From the NCBI GenBank assembly GCA_023393115.1, contig JAEWMS010000078.1, forward strand, positions 1-5,853: 5,853 nt of DNA. Reading direction: 5' to 3'. Below are positions 1 to 5,822 of the stretch, in pieces (the stretch's first letter is position 1; each line of letters starts with the position of its first letter). The notes under the pieces are model-generated. The model was not told the DNA's origin, made no database searches, and saw nothing but the letters and a program-made list of their open reading frames with translations. The position numbers and the translations under genes are program-made. The DNA comes from Bacillota bacterium (GTDB lineage Bacteria; Bacillota; Clostridia; Acetivibrionales; DSM-1351).

Positions 1-85
1 CGCTCAAATTCCACAAAATCATAAATTTATAACCGAAAAATCAACAATTTACCAACAATAAATATCAGAGAACAAGAAAGGAGCA

Positions 86-114
86 TCGCTTACTACTTTT
101 TAGTAGTTTTGCGA
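86..114 (+). terminator. Imperfect hairpin, possible terminator of an upstream gene
   Basis: TCGC (86-89) pairs with GCGA (111-114), and ACTACT (92-97) pairs with AGTAGT (102-107) around a TTTT loop, with a small T-rich internal loop between the two helices. A run of five T follows at 122-126, eight bases after the hairpin. The distance and the weak inner stem make this a modest intrinsic terminator candidate. It would fit a transcript ending here before helD begins. Confidence 0.35.
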
Positions 115-120
115 CACCCC

Positions 121-138
121 CTTTTTGTTAACAAAAAG
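121..138. promoter_or_regulatory. Perfect 18-bp palindrome, candidate operator of helD
   Basis: CTTTTTGTTAACAAAAAG reads identically on both strands. It covers the putative -35 hexamer of the helD promoter, which is where a repressor dimer would be expected to bind. No regulator can be assigned from the sequence. An AT-rich palindrome of this length could also act as a transcription-termination or mRNA structure element. Confidence 0.4.
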
Positions 139-153
139 TGTAAATATTATATA
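125..153 (+). promoter_or_regulatory. Putative sigma-A promoter of helD
   Basis: TTGTTA (125-130) is followed after 17 bases by TATATA (148-153); TATAAA two bases later (150-155) is an alternative -10 with a 19-base spacer. This would give a leader of roughly 75 bases before the helD start. The region is very AT-rich, so chance matches are common and this is only a candidate. Confidence 0.4.
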
Positions 154-234
154 AAATGTAGAAATTATAAAGGAAAAACAGATATGTCTATATAATATTT
201 ATTATCTAATATAAATACTAAGGAGTGCGGCTTA

Positions 235-2529
235 ATGGACAGTTATCAGGATCAACTTGTACAGGAAAGAAATTACCTTGAGAAAATAAAGGGGCTCATT
301 AGTAAACGGATGTTAAATGCTTATGAGAAGCTGGATAACAAACGAAGAATACTTAGAGCTGACCAGAAAGACATGTATGAAAATACAACACACTATTCTC
401 ATGACTTCGAAAAATTGTCCGATGCCATAGCCTACTTAAATCCTATAGAGGTACAAACTTACGATTATGCAGCAACTAATGCAGAAATTAGAAAATTGGA
501 AAGAATGCAGAAAGCACCTTATTTTGCAAGAATTGAATTTACAGAGGAAGGCTTTGATAAGGAAAGTATTTATATCGGACTTGGAAATCTTGCCGATGAG
601 AAGACCCATCAAACCTATATTTGCGATTGGAGAGCGCCTGTATCCAGTATTTTTTACCGGTTCGGACTTGGAAGAGCAAGCTATAAGGCGCCATATGGCA
701 TTATTGAAGGTGAGGTATCATTAAAAAGACAATATGAGATTAAGAACAATGAGCTGCAGTACTTCTTTGACTCCAGTGTGACAATAATTGATGATATTCT
801 TAAACAGGCATTATCACAAAACTCATCTGCCAAAATGAAAAGTATTGTAGAAACAATTCAGAATGAGCAGGATATTATTATTAGAGATATAGAAAATGAT
901 CTTCTGATTGTTCAGGGTGTCGCAGGTAGCGGAAAAACTTCAGTAGCCCTTCATCGTGTCGCCTACTTAATGTACCATGGGCTCACCGAAAACCTTAGTT
1001 CTAATAACATCATTATTATTACTCCAAATAATCTGTTTGAAAAATATATCGAAAACGTATTACCTGAATTAGGTGAAGAAAATATTCAGGCAATGACTAT
1101 GGAAGAACTGTTTGAGAGTATTTTTGAAGAGAAAATCCATATTGGCCGACGTACTGACTTAATGGAACAGATAATTACATTAAAGGATTCTAATACAAAG
1201 CAATTACTTAGGAGCTGTATGGAGTTTGTATTGTCAAAGGATTTTATAACAATTATTGATCGTTGTATAGATTATTTTGAACATAAAATGATTGACTTTA
1301 AAGATATATTTTACAATGGTGAATGCATTGCAAACCGGCATCTGCTTAAAGCTGAACTCCTAAGACAAAATGATATATCGCTGCCCCTTGAAAGAAGACT
1401 TGAAGCTATCGAGAAGCGGATCATGAAAAAAATTCATGAACAAAGAAAAAAACGTATCCAGAAGCTGGAGAAGTTTATTGCAGAATTTCCTGAGCATATC
1501 TATGAAGTAAGAACTCTTGCCAGGCTTTTATCATTAAAGGAGAACAAAGCAATAAATAAGGAGGTTACTTCTTTTACACGAATAGATGCAATGGATTTAT
1601 TTAAAAAGCTAGCAGGAGACAGGGATTTATTTTATAGGCTGGCAAAAGGATTGAGACTTCCGGCTGACATTGATAATCTCCTTAATCATATCAATACAGA
1701 TTTGAAAAGGTCTGAAGTAAACTATGCCAATGGTATTGCGCTGCTGATGATAAAGCTTAAGCTTACAGGCTGTGATAACTTTAAAGAAATCATGCAGGTA
1801 GTGATAGACGAAGCACAGGACTATTATCCTGTACATTATGAAATATTTAAGATTGTTTTTAGGAATGCGAAGTTTACGGTAATGGGGGATATTAACCAAA
1901 CAATAGAAAAAAATACCGATATGTCATCTTATGAGGCCATAATGAAGATTCTAAACAAAAGCAGGAGTTCAACCGTTGTTATGAATAAAAGTTTCAGATG
2001 CTCATATGAAATCAACCGTTTCAGTTCATACTTCTGTAATCAGGAAATAAAACTACAAAGTTTTGAAAGGCATGAAAAAGTACCTGAGGTAATCCAAGCC
2101 TGCAGTCAGAAACAAATGGATATAGATATTATAGAAAAGATAAAAATGTATAAAAGAGAAGGCTTTCAATCCATTGCGCTGATTTGTAAAAGTATGGGCG
2201 AAGCAGAACAGCTATATATCAGTATAGGGAAGCAGCTTGATGCTGCATTGATAAATAACAATTCCTTTGAAGCAGTTAACAAGGTCACTATACTTCCGGT
2301 CTATATGGCTAAAGGATTGGAGTTTGATGCTGTGCTTGTGTATAACGTCAGTGATGAGAACTACAAAAATAAGGAAGACAGGCAGCTGCTATATATTTGC
2401 TGTACCCGTGCACTACACAGGTTATCACTATTTTATACAGGGCAGAGGAGCCGACTGATACCCTCAGCAGGTGACGCTTTTAATGATGTTTTATACAAAG
2501 ATGACAAACAGTTAATCGATAAGTTTTAG
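235..2529 (+). CDS. helD: HelD-type superfamily 1 helicase/ATPase (RNA polymerase recycling factor)
   Basis: 764-residue protein, close to the length of Bacillus subtilis HelD. HelD proteins are UvrD/Rep-related ATPases that bind RNA polymerase, dislodge it from nucleic acids and help recycle stalled enzyme. The N-terminus (about 1-80) is charged and helical, matching the coiled-coil arm that HelD inserts into polymerase. It is followed by family-typical strings PYFARIEF and DWRAPVSS. Visible helicase motifs in order: Walker A GVAGSGKT (228-235, K234), Walker B VIDEAQD (523-529, D525/E526), GDINQ (551-555), SFRCS with R588, MAKGLEFD (691-698), and the arginine-finger motif CCTRALH (R725). All catalytic residues are present, so the enzyme should be active. 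The start is supported by AGGAG at 221-225, nine bases before ATG. The next gene follows after 70 bases on the same strand. Confidence 0.93.
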   Translation: MDSYQDQLVQERNYLEKIKGLISKRMLNAYEKLDNKRRILRADQKDMYENTTHYSHDFEKLSDAIAYLNPIEVQTYDYAATNAEIRKLERMQKAPYFARIEFTEEGFDKESIYIGLGNLADEKTHQTYICDWRAPVSSIFYRFGLGRASYKAPYGIIEGEVSLKRQYEIKNNELQYFFDSSVTIIDDILKQALSQNSSAKMKSIVETIQNEQDIIIRDIENDLLIVQGVAGSGKTSVALHRVAYLMYHGLTENLSSNNIIIITPNNLFEKYIENVLPELGEENIQAMTMEELFESIFEEKIHIGRRTDLMEQIITLKDSNTKQLLRSCMEFVLSKDFITIIDRCIDYFEHKMIDFKDIFYNGECIANRHLLKAELLRQNDISLPLERRLEAIEKRIMKKIHEQRKKRIQKLEKFIAEFPEHIYEVRTLARLLSLKENKAINKEVTSFTRIDAMDLFKKLAGDRDLFYRLAKGLRLPADIDNLLNHINTDLKRSEVNYANGIALLMIKLKLTGCDNFKEIMQVVIDEAQDYYPVHYEIFKIVFRNAKFTVMGDINQTIEKNTDMSSYEAIMKILNKSRSSTVVMNKSFRCSYEINRFSSYFCNQEIKLQSFERHEKVPEVIQACSQKQMDIDIIEKIKMYKREGFQSIALICKSMGEAEQLYISIGKQLDAALINNNSFEAVNKVTILPVYMAKGLEFDAVLVYNVSDENYKNKEDRQLLYICCTRALHRLSLFYTGQRSRLIPSAGDAFNDVLYKDDKQLIDKF

Positions 2530-2573
2530 AAAAAAAGTCGTATTCGAAAAAATAAATGATGATAATATTGTTT

Positions 2574-2585
2574 TATCTTAAGATA
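2574..2585. promoter_or_regulatory. Perfect 12-bp palindrome upstream of the AraC-type regulator gene
   Basis: TATCTTAAGATA lies just before the ribosome binding site of the regulator gene. Its central TCTTAAGA recurs in the palindrome at 4367-4380. It could be an operator for autoregulation, but AraC-type proteins usually bind asymmetric or directly repeated sites, so the assignment is weak. No convincing -35/-10 pair is visible in the 2530-2590 gap. Confidence 0.25.
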
Positions 2586-2586
2586 T

Positions 2587-2591
2587 TGGAG
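2587..2591 (+). promoter_or_regulatory. Ribosome binding site deciding the start of the AraC-type regulator
   Basis: TGGAG at 2587-2591 sits eight bases before ATG at 2600. The alternative in-frame GTG at 2591 overlaps this site and has no Shine-Dalgarno sequence of its own upstream, so ATG 2600 is preferred, which shortens the protein by three residues. Confidence 0.65.
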
Positions 2592-2599
2592 TGCTCCTT

Positions 2600-3943
2600 A
2601 TGAACTATTATGAAAGAATTCAAAGGTCAATTGACTATATTGAAAGTAACCTTGAAAACACAATTGATATAAATCTTGCAGCTCAAGCTGCGTATATGTC
2701 GTTGTCAAACTTTTACAGAATGTTTTTTGCCTTGGCAGGATATTCGGTAAAGGAGTATATCAGACTTCGCAGAATAAGTCTTGCAGCAGCGGACATAGTG
2801 AAAAACATATGTATTATTGATATTGCAGTTAAGTATGGTTTCGAAAGTGGAGACAGCTTTTCAAGGGCATTCAAACGTTTAACAGGTTATTTGCCCAGTG
2901 AATTCAGAAGGCAGAAAAAACAGTTTAGTTTTGAAAGGATTAGTATAATGGATAAATATTTTGAAATTCAGGATAAGGAGCTTTTAGAAAGATATCCCGA
3001 TATTAAGGTACTAAAGAAATTGGAGCCAACAAAAGTTGCGTATTATAATTACATTGGTGAAAATCCGGAACATAATGCATTTGGGGTTATAAAAGAGTGG
3101 GTAAATACATCAGGTCTATCAATTGATGAGCAAAGGCATAGGATTTTCGGGTATGATAATCCCGAAGTTACAGGAGGGAAGACGTATGGTTATGAAGTTT
3201 GTATAACTATAGATGAAGACTTAGTAGTAGATCACCCACTTATAAAAACAAAGTATCTGGATGGAGGTCTTTATGCTGTAACTTCGGTAAAAAGAGATGA
3301 AAATGGGGAATTGGGTAGTTATATTTTTCAGACATGGAAGCGTTTCAGAGACTGGCTGTCAGATAGTAAATATATTTATGGGGGACAGCAATGGCTTGAG
3401 GAGCACCTAGGTTTTGACGAAAAATTTAACCATACCGGCGGAATTGATTTATATATGCCTATTGCAGAAAAGAACGGTATAGATACATCTAAGTATTTCG
3501 AAAATGTCGAGACGATGTGGACTGCAACTTATACAGCAAATGGAGCTGATGCTGCTGATAAAGCGAGAGATTACTTATTTAAGTGGGCTGATTCAGAGGG
3601 TTTGTTTAAAGACGGAACTAAGCATAGGATATTTGCTTATTATAACTTCGAAAGAATTGGAGAAAAGGATTTCTTCTTTAAAATACATATTACTGTAGAT
3701 AAAGATTTTAAGACTCAGGATTCTAACATCAAATTTGAAGAGTTCACGGGCGGCTATTATGCTGTTATGAAGGCAAAGTATAAGTACAACGGATGGGCTT
3801 GGAGTGACTTTATGAATTGGATGTCAAAAAGTAAGGAATATACTTTTGGTGACTATTGGTTTTTTGAGGAATATGTTATCGACGGCCCAAGTACCGGCCC
3901 CGAAACCGATATGTGTTTACATATGCCGGTTAAGCAAAAGTAA
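2600..3943 (+). CDS. AraC-family transcriptional regulator with two tandem GyrI-like effector-binding domains
   Basis: 447 residues. The N-terminus (about 5-104) is an AraC/XylS DNA-binding domain with two helix-turn-helix units; the second shows the family signature (IAVKYGF, 75-81; FSRAFKR, 87-93; GYLPSEFR, 96-103). Residues about 136-288 and 300-445 each look like a GyrI-like small-molecule-binding domain, as in Rob, BmrR and SbmC. The two units match each other: RHRIFGYDNPE (179-189) with KHRIFAYYNFE (341-351), DGGLYAV (221-227) with TGGYYAV (383-389), QWLEEH (264-269) with YWFFEEY (419-425), and IDLYMPI (282-288) with MCLHMPV (438-444). Each keeps a Glu-Glu pair, at 267-268 and 423-424, where ligand-contacting or catalytic acids lie in the family. 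By analogy it should sense a small, often cationic or toxic, compound and switch on resistance or efflux genes. Ligand and targets are unknown. A GTG three codons upstream (2591) is a less likely start. Confidence 0.88.
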   Translation: MNYYERIQRSIDYIESNLENTIDINLAAQAAYMSLSNFYRMFFALAGYSVKEYIRLRRISLAAADIVKNICIIDIAVKYGFESGDSFSRAFKRLTGYLPSEFRRQKKQFSFERISIMDKYFEIQDKELLERYPDIKVLKKLEPTKVAYYNYIGENPEHNAFGVIKEWVNTSGLSIDEQRHRIFGYDNPEVTGGKTYGYEVCITIDEDLVVDHPLIKTKYLDGGLYAVTSVKRDENGELGSYIFQTWKRFRDWLSDSKYIYGGQQWLEEHLGFDEKFNHTGGIDLYMPIAEKNGIDTSKYFENVETMWTATYTANGADAADKARDYLFKWADSEGLFKDGTKHRIFAYYNFERIGEKDFFFKIHITVDKDFKTQDSNIKFEEFTGGYYAVMKAKYKYNGWAWSDFMNWMSKSKEYTFGDYWFFEEYVIDGPSTGPETDMCLHMPVKQK

Positions 3944-4013
3944 ACTGCTAAAAGTACGCAACGACCTTTCTGTACGAAGTATCATCCAGAAGAATAGTTA
4001 AGCGGGGGTAAGC

Positions 4014-4361
4014 ATGGAGATATTTTCTGCAATATTACAAAAACCTCGGGATAAAGGAAGTCTTACAACGATAGCTATCCCATTTAACGCGGCTGAGGTT
4101 TTTCAACTGAAAAAGGGAAGCTTTAAAGTAAAGGGTACTATTAATGGTAAAGATTTTAGAAACAAGCTTATTTCAAGAGGTTCGGGGAAATACATCATGA
4201 TAATTGATAAAAAACTTCAGGAGAAAATAGGATTTACAGGTCAGGATATGTCTGTAGAAGTACAGATGGATGTTGACACTACAGCTTTATATGGTTCAGG
4301 CAATTTTATAGAGATTGAAACAGACTCTGTACAAGTAGATCTTTTTGTAACCATTTACTGA
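4014..4361 (+). CDS. DUF1905 domain protein
   Basis: 115 residues. The first ~88 resemble DUF1905, a small beta-rich domain of unknown biochemical role, often the N-terminal half of YdeI/OmpD-associated-type proteins. Supporting features are the opening FSAILQKP (4-11), the IPF strand (22-24), VKGTINGKDFRNKL (39-52), the basic helix DKKLQEKIG (65-73) and the closing strand VEVQMD (81-86). The last ~27 residues lack any similarity I recognise, and no second domain follows, so the protein may be short by nature or cut by the event that truncated the nitroreductase just downstream. The ribosome binding site is unusual: GGGGG at 4004-4008, five bases before ATG, instead of AGGAGG. The gap to the regulator gene is 70 bases with no clear terminator, so cotranscription is possible. 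Confidence 0.72.
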   Translation: MEIFSAILQKPRDKGSLTTIAIPFNAAEVFQLKKGSFKVKGTINGKDFRNKLISRGSGKYIMIIDKKLQEKIGFTGQDMSVEVQMDVDTTALYGSGNFIEIETDSVQVDLFVTIY

Positions 4362-4366
4362 TTTAG

Positions 4367-4380
4367 ACTTCTTAAGAAGT
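4367..4380. promoter_or_regulatory. Perfect 14-bp palindrome abutting the nitroreductase fragment
   Basis: ACTTCTTAAGAAGT ends on the base before ATG 4381. It fills most of the gap after the DUF1905 gene. It could be an operator, an mRNA hairpin that hides the start codon, or a scar of the rearrangement that removed the nitroreductase N-terminus. It shares TCTTAAGA with the palindrome at 2574-2585. Confidence 0.3.
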
Positions 4381-4734
4381 ATGGCTTTATCCGGAAATTA
4401 TGTATCCTTTAAAACTGCCCCCTGCTGCATCATAGTATGCGGTGATAGAAATATTAAAGGAGTAAATGAATTTTTAATTGAAGACTGTGCCGCAGCAGTA
4501 CAAAACATTCTTCTGGCGGCTCACGGGTTAGGTCTGGGTGCGACGTGGCACGGACTTATGAAAAGTGGGTCAAATTCAGCAAACACTATATATAAGAAGA
4601 TATGTAATAAATATAAACTGCCCGATAAGATAGTACCCGTAGCCGCCATAGCGCTGGGTTACCCCGATACTGAAGGCCTTGTACCAAGGGAAGCCAGGTA
4701 CGATAAAACAAAGGTTCACTGGGATATTTGGTAA
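4381..4734 (+). pseudogene. Nitroreductase family protein, N-terminally truncated remnant
   Basis: 117 residues remain open from ATG, whereas family members are usually about 165-200. What remains matches the middle and end of an FMN-dependent nitroreductase: the core strand TAPCCIIVCGD (12-22), the helix ending in the glycine-rich stretch HGLGLGATWHG (48-58), PVAAIALGYP (about 86-95), and the C-terminal RYDKTKVHWDIW. Missing is the N-terminal RRS-type FMN-phosphate-binding segment and the PSxxNQQPW-like region, an estimated 50-80 residues. I could not find it in any frame upstream, where the DUF1905 gene sits. The frame is open back only to about 4351. The only Shine-Dalgarno-like string is AAGAAG, one base from the ATG. 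Intact, such enzymes reduce nitro, quinone or flavin substrates with NAD(P)H; this fragment is unlikely to bind FMN. A short functional variant cannot be excluded because the rest of the frame is undamaged. Confidence 0.72.
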
Positions 4735-4812
4735 ATTACTTGTGTTAAATTTATTAATAAGTTTCGATTTTGTAAACTTCAGCGAAGAAATCAATAGAAG
4801 GAGGAGCAGCAA

Positions 4813-5280
4813 ATGACCGTCATACTACCGGCTGAGATTAGGGATGCAGAGATATTAAGAGAAGTCTGTATAAAAGCTTTTGAAGAAGATAAGTCTATGT
4901 ACGGGTTAATGCCACCGGATATCGATAAAATATCGTGGCATAAATGCAATATAGATCGAGGATTATACTATAAGATAGTTGTGAATAATGAAATTGTTGG
5001 TGGTGTTAAATTGTTCAGTATTAACACCCGGCACTATCGGGTGGGAACTATATACATAACTCCTGAACATCAAAATAATAATATAGGGACTGAGGTAATT
5101 AATTTTATTGAAGGTGAGTATCCTCAAGTCAAGAAGTGGTCTCTTGATACACCATATAAAAGTTTCAGAAACCATCATTTTTATGAAAAACTAGGCTATA
5201 TCAAGATTGGAGAGGAACACCCGAATCAGGGGAGTGAGTTTTGCCTCTACTTATATGAGAAGAATATAACAAGGGAATAG
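4813..5280 (+). CDS. GNAT family N-acetyltransferase
   Basis: 155 residues, a usual single-domain GNAT length. These cytoplasmic enzymes transfer acetyl from acetyl-CoA to an amine on a small molecule, peptide or protein. Visible elements: the N-terminal RDAEILREVCIKAFEED helix region (10-26), the central strands YYKIVVNNEIVGGVKLF (52-68), the motif A strand VGTIYITPEHQ (77-87) and the CoA pyrophosphate loop QNNNIG (87-92), where the first Gly of the usual QxxGxG is Asn. Then come the motif B strand WSLDTP (109-114) and NHHFYEKLGY (120-129), with Tyr124 in the usual catalytic-acid position. The start is very well supported by AAGGAGG at 4798-4804, eight bases before ATG. The substrate cannot be told from sequence. 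The gap after the nitroreductase remnant is 78 bases. A strong hairpin follows 11 bases after the stop codon. Confidence 0.88.
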   Translation: MTVILPAEIRDAEILREVCIKAFEEDKSMYGLMPPDIDKISWHKCNIDRGLYYKIVVNNEIVGGVKLFSINTRHYRVGTIYITPEHQNNNIGTEVINFIEGEYPQVKKWSLDTPYKSFRNHHFYEKLGYIKIGEEHPNQGSEFCLYLYEKNITRE

Positions 5281-5291
5281 TAGACACCCGA

Positions 5292-5330
5292 CCTGTACCA
5301 AAGTCTACCGTAGGTAGCCTTTGGTACAGG
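5292..5330 (+). terminator. Long stem-loop after the acetyltransferase gene, probable transcript end
   Basis: CCTGTACCAAAG (5292-5303) pairs perfectly with CTTTGGTACAGG (5319-5330), 12 bp. After one T/C mismatch, CTACC (5305-5309) pairs with GGTAG (5313-5317) around a three-base GTA loop. Outside, TAGTAG (5278-5283, overlapping the stop codon) can pair with CTACTA (5335-5340). Only TTT follows, so it lacks the U-tract of a classic intrinsic terminator. It may stop transcription weakly, protect the 3' end, or be a copy of a dispersed hairpin repeat. Confidence 0.5.
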
Positions 5331-5663
5331 TTTACTACTACCAGCAGACGAGGGTTACACAAGAAAGTTTATTAATATTTTATTGTTGCCCAGATGTCTT
5401 TTATTGCACTAAGTTGATGGCTATCATATTGATATAATAAAAACACAAATGAGACCTGAGCATATAGGATGTTTTATGTGAAGTTTACAAGAATATTAAA
5501 GAATAAGCAATATAAATCAAATTAAAACGTAATTACGGGGTTAATGCACGTTGCTCATACTCGGGTTGTAGTGATATACTAACCAAGCCGTCGCAAACGG
5601 CAACACAAAATAAATTAAGGGTTTGGGCTTTGAAAAAAACTCAAATGAAATTTATAAAAAGTG

Positions 5664-5692
5664 TTGACAATGAAACAGCAGCATGGTATTAT
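5664..5692 (+). promoter_or_regulatory. Strong sigma-A promoter with extended -10
   Basis: TTGACA (5664-5669) is a perfect -35; a 17-base spacer leads to TATTAT (5687-5692), preceded by TG at 5684-5685, which gives an extended -10 element. A start of transcription near 5699 is expected. The transcript would have a leader of more than 150 bases that runs off the window. This is the best promoter in the sequence. Confidence 0.75.
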
Positions 5693-5704
5693 AATTAAGC
5701 TGCT
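5677..5704. promoter_or_regulatory. Inverted repeat around the -10 element, candidate operator
   Basis: AGCAGC (5677-5682) and GCTGCT (5699-5704) are perfect inverted arms separated by 16 bases. The dyad centre falls inside the -10 hexamer and the right arm covers the expected transcription start. That placement suits a repressor dimer blocking polymerase. The arms are short, so chance is possible. Confidence 0.35.
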
Positions 5705-5727
5705 TGCAACGAGCGAACAGTAATAGA

Positions 5728-5760
5728 CCTTGAAAAGCAGTATAAACAACGCTTTTAAGG
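5728..5760 (+). promoter_or_regulatory. Leader stem-loop, possible attenuator-like switch
   Basis: CCTT (5728-5731) pairs with AAGG (5757-5760), and AAAAGC (5733-5738) with GCTTTT (5751-5756), leaving one bulged G and a 12-base loop. CTTTT could alternatively pair with the AAAAG at 5772-5776, giving two exclusive structures. The tiny frame ATG 5762 to TAA 5779 (MDFEK) lies directly after it. No known riboswitch class is recognised. Confidence 0.3.
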
Positions 5761-5789
5761 TATGGACTTTGAAAAGTAAACAGTGACAA

Positions 5790-5805
5790 ATACATGCAAA
5801 TGTAT
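5790..5805 (+). other. Small hairpin with GCAA tetraloop
   Basis: ATACAT (5790-5795) and ATGTAT (5800-5805) form a six-base-pair stem closed by GCAA, a GNRA-type tetraloop. It overlaps the left end of the palindrome at 5804-5822, so in RNA the two structures would compete only at their edge. Confidence 0.3.
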
Positions 5806-5822
5806 GTACACAATGTGTACAT
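5804..5822. promoter_or_regulatory. Perfect 19-bp palindrome, candidate operator in the leader
   Basis: ATGTACACAATGTGTACAT has nine-base arms around a single central A. It lies about 105 bases downstream of the expected transcription start and just before AAAGGA at 5826-5831, a possible ribosome binding site. The form suits a dimeric DNA-binding repressor acting as a roadblock. In RNA it would make a stem next to the translation start. The regulator is unknown. Confidence 0.5.

Larger units (their letters stand above)
1..234. other. Intergenic/upstream region before helD
   Basis: No complete gene is visible here. One forward frame is open from the left edge to a TAA at 59-61 and would give a 19-residue hydrophilic tail, which could be the end of an upstream gene; it is too short to prove in such AT-rich DNA. 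The rest contains a terminator-like hairpin, a perfect palindrome and a putative promoter, listed separately. An AAAGGAG-like string at 77-83 is not followed by a start codon at a useful distance. Confidence 0.5.
5615..5775 (+). repeat. Imperfect short direct repeat flanking the promoter (5615-5636 and 5755-5775)
   Basis: The segment at 5615-5636 (TTAAGG, then TTTGGGCTTTGAAAA) and that at 5755-5775 (TTAAGG, then TATGGACTTTGAAAA) agree at nearly all positions with one gap. A shorter third copy, GACCTTGAAAAG, lies at 5726-5737. One full copy lies before the promoter and the others after it. This may be a small local duplication or repeated protein-binding sites. Confidence 0.35.

Noticed and set aside
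2..61. Possible 19-residue C-terminal end of an upstream gene
   Set aside because: The frame is open from the left edge to TAA 59-61 and a hairpin follows, which is suggestive, but 19 codons give no recognisable family.
1627..1899. 90-residue minus-strand open frame inside helD
   Set aside because: It overlaps the Walker B and GDINQ region of a clearly coding gene and is a shadow frame.
4759..4779. AAGTTT/AAACTT stem before the acetyltransferase gene
   Set aside because: Short AT-only-type stem with no T-run after it; not a credible terminator.
4576..4812. 78-residue minus-strand open frame
   Set aside because: It is antisense to the nitroreductase remnant and starts on the ribosome binding site of the acetyltransferase gene; no family features.
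5414..5438. TTGATG and TATAAT as a second promoter
   Set aside because: The -10 is perfect but the spacer is only 13 bases, and no better -35 lies at 16-18 bases.
5469..5525. 18-codon forward frame starting ATG (MFYVKFTRILKN...)
   Set aside because: Too short, with no convincing ribosome binding site; open frames of this length are expected by chance in AT-rich DNA.
5541..5601. Possible riboswitch suggested by the GC-rich GCCGT/ACGGC hairpin
   Set aside because: No conserved core of any riboswitch class I know can be recognised, and the hairpin lies upstream of the strong promoter.
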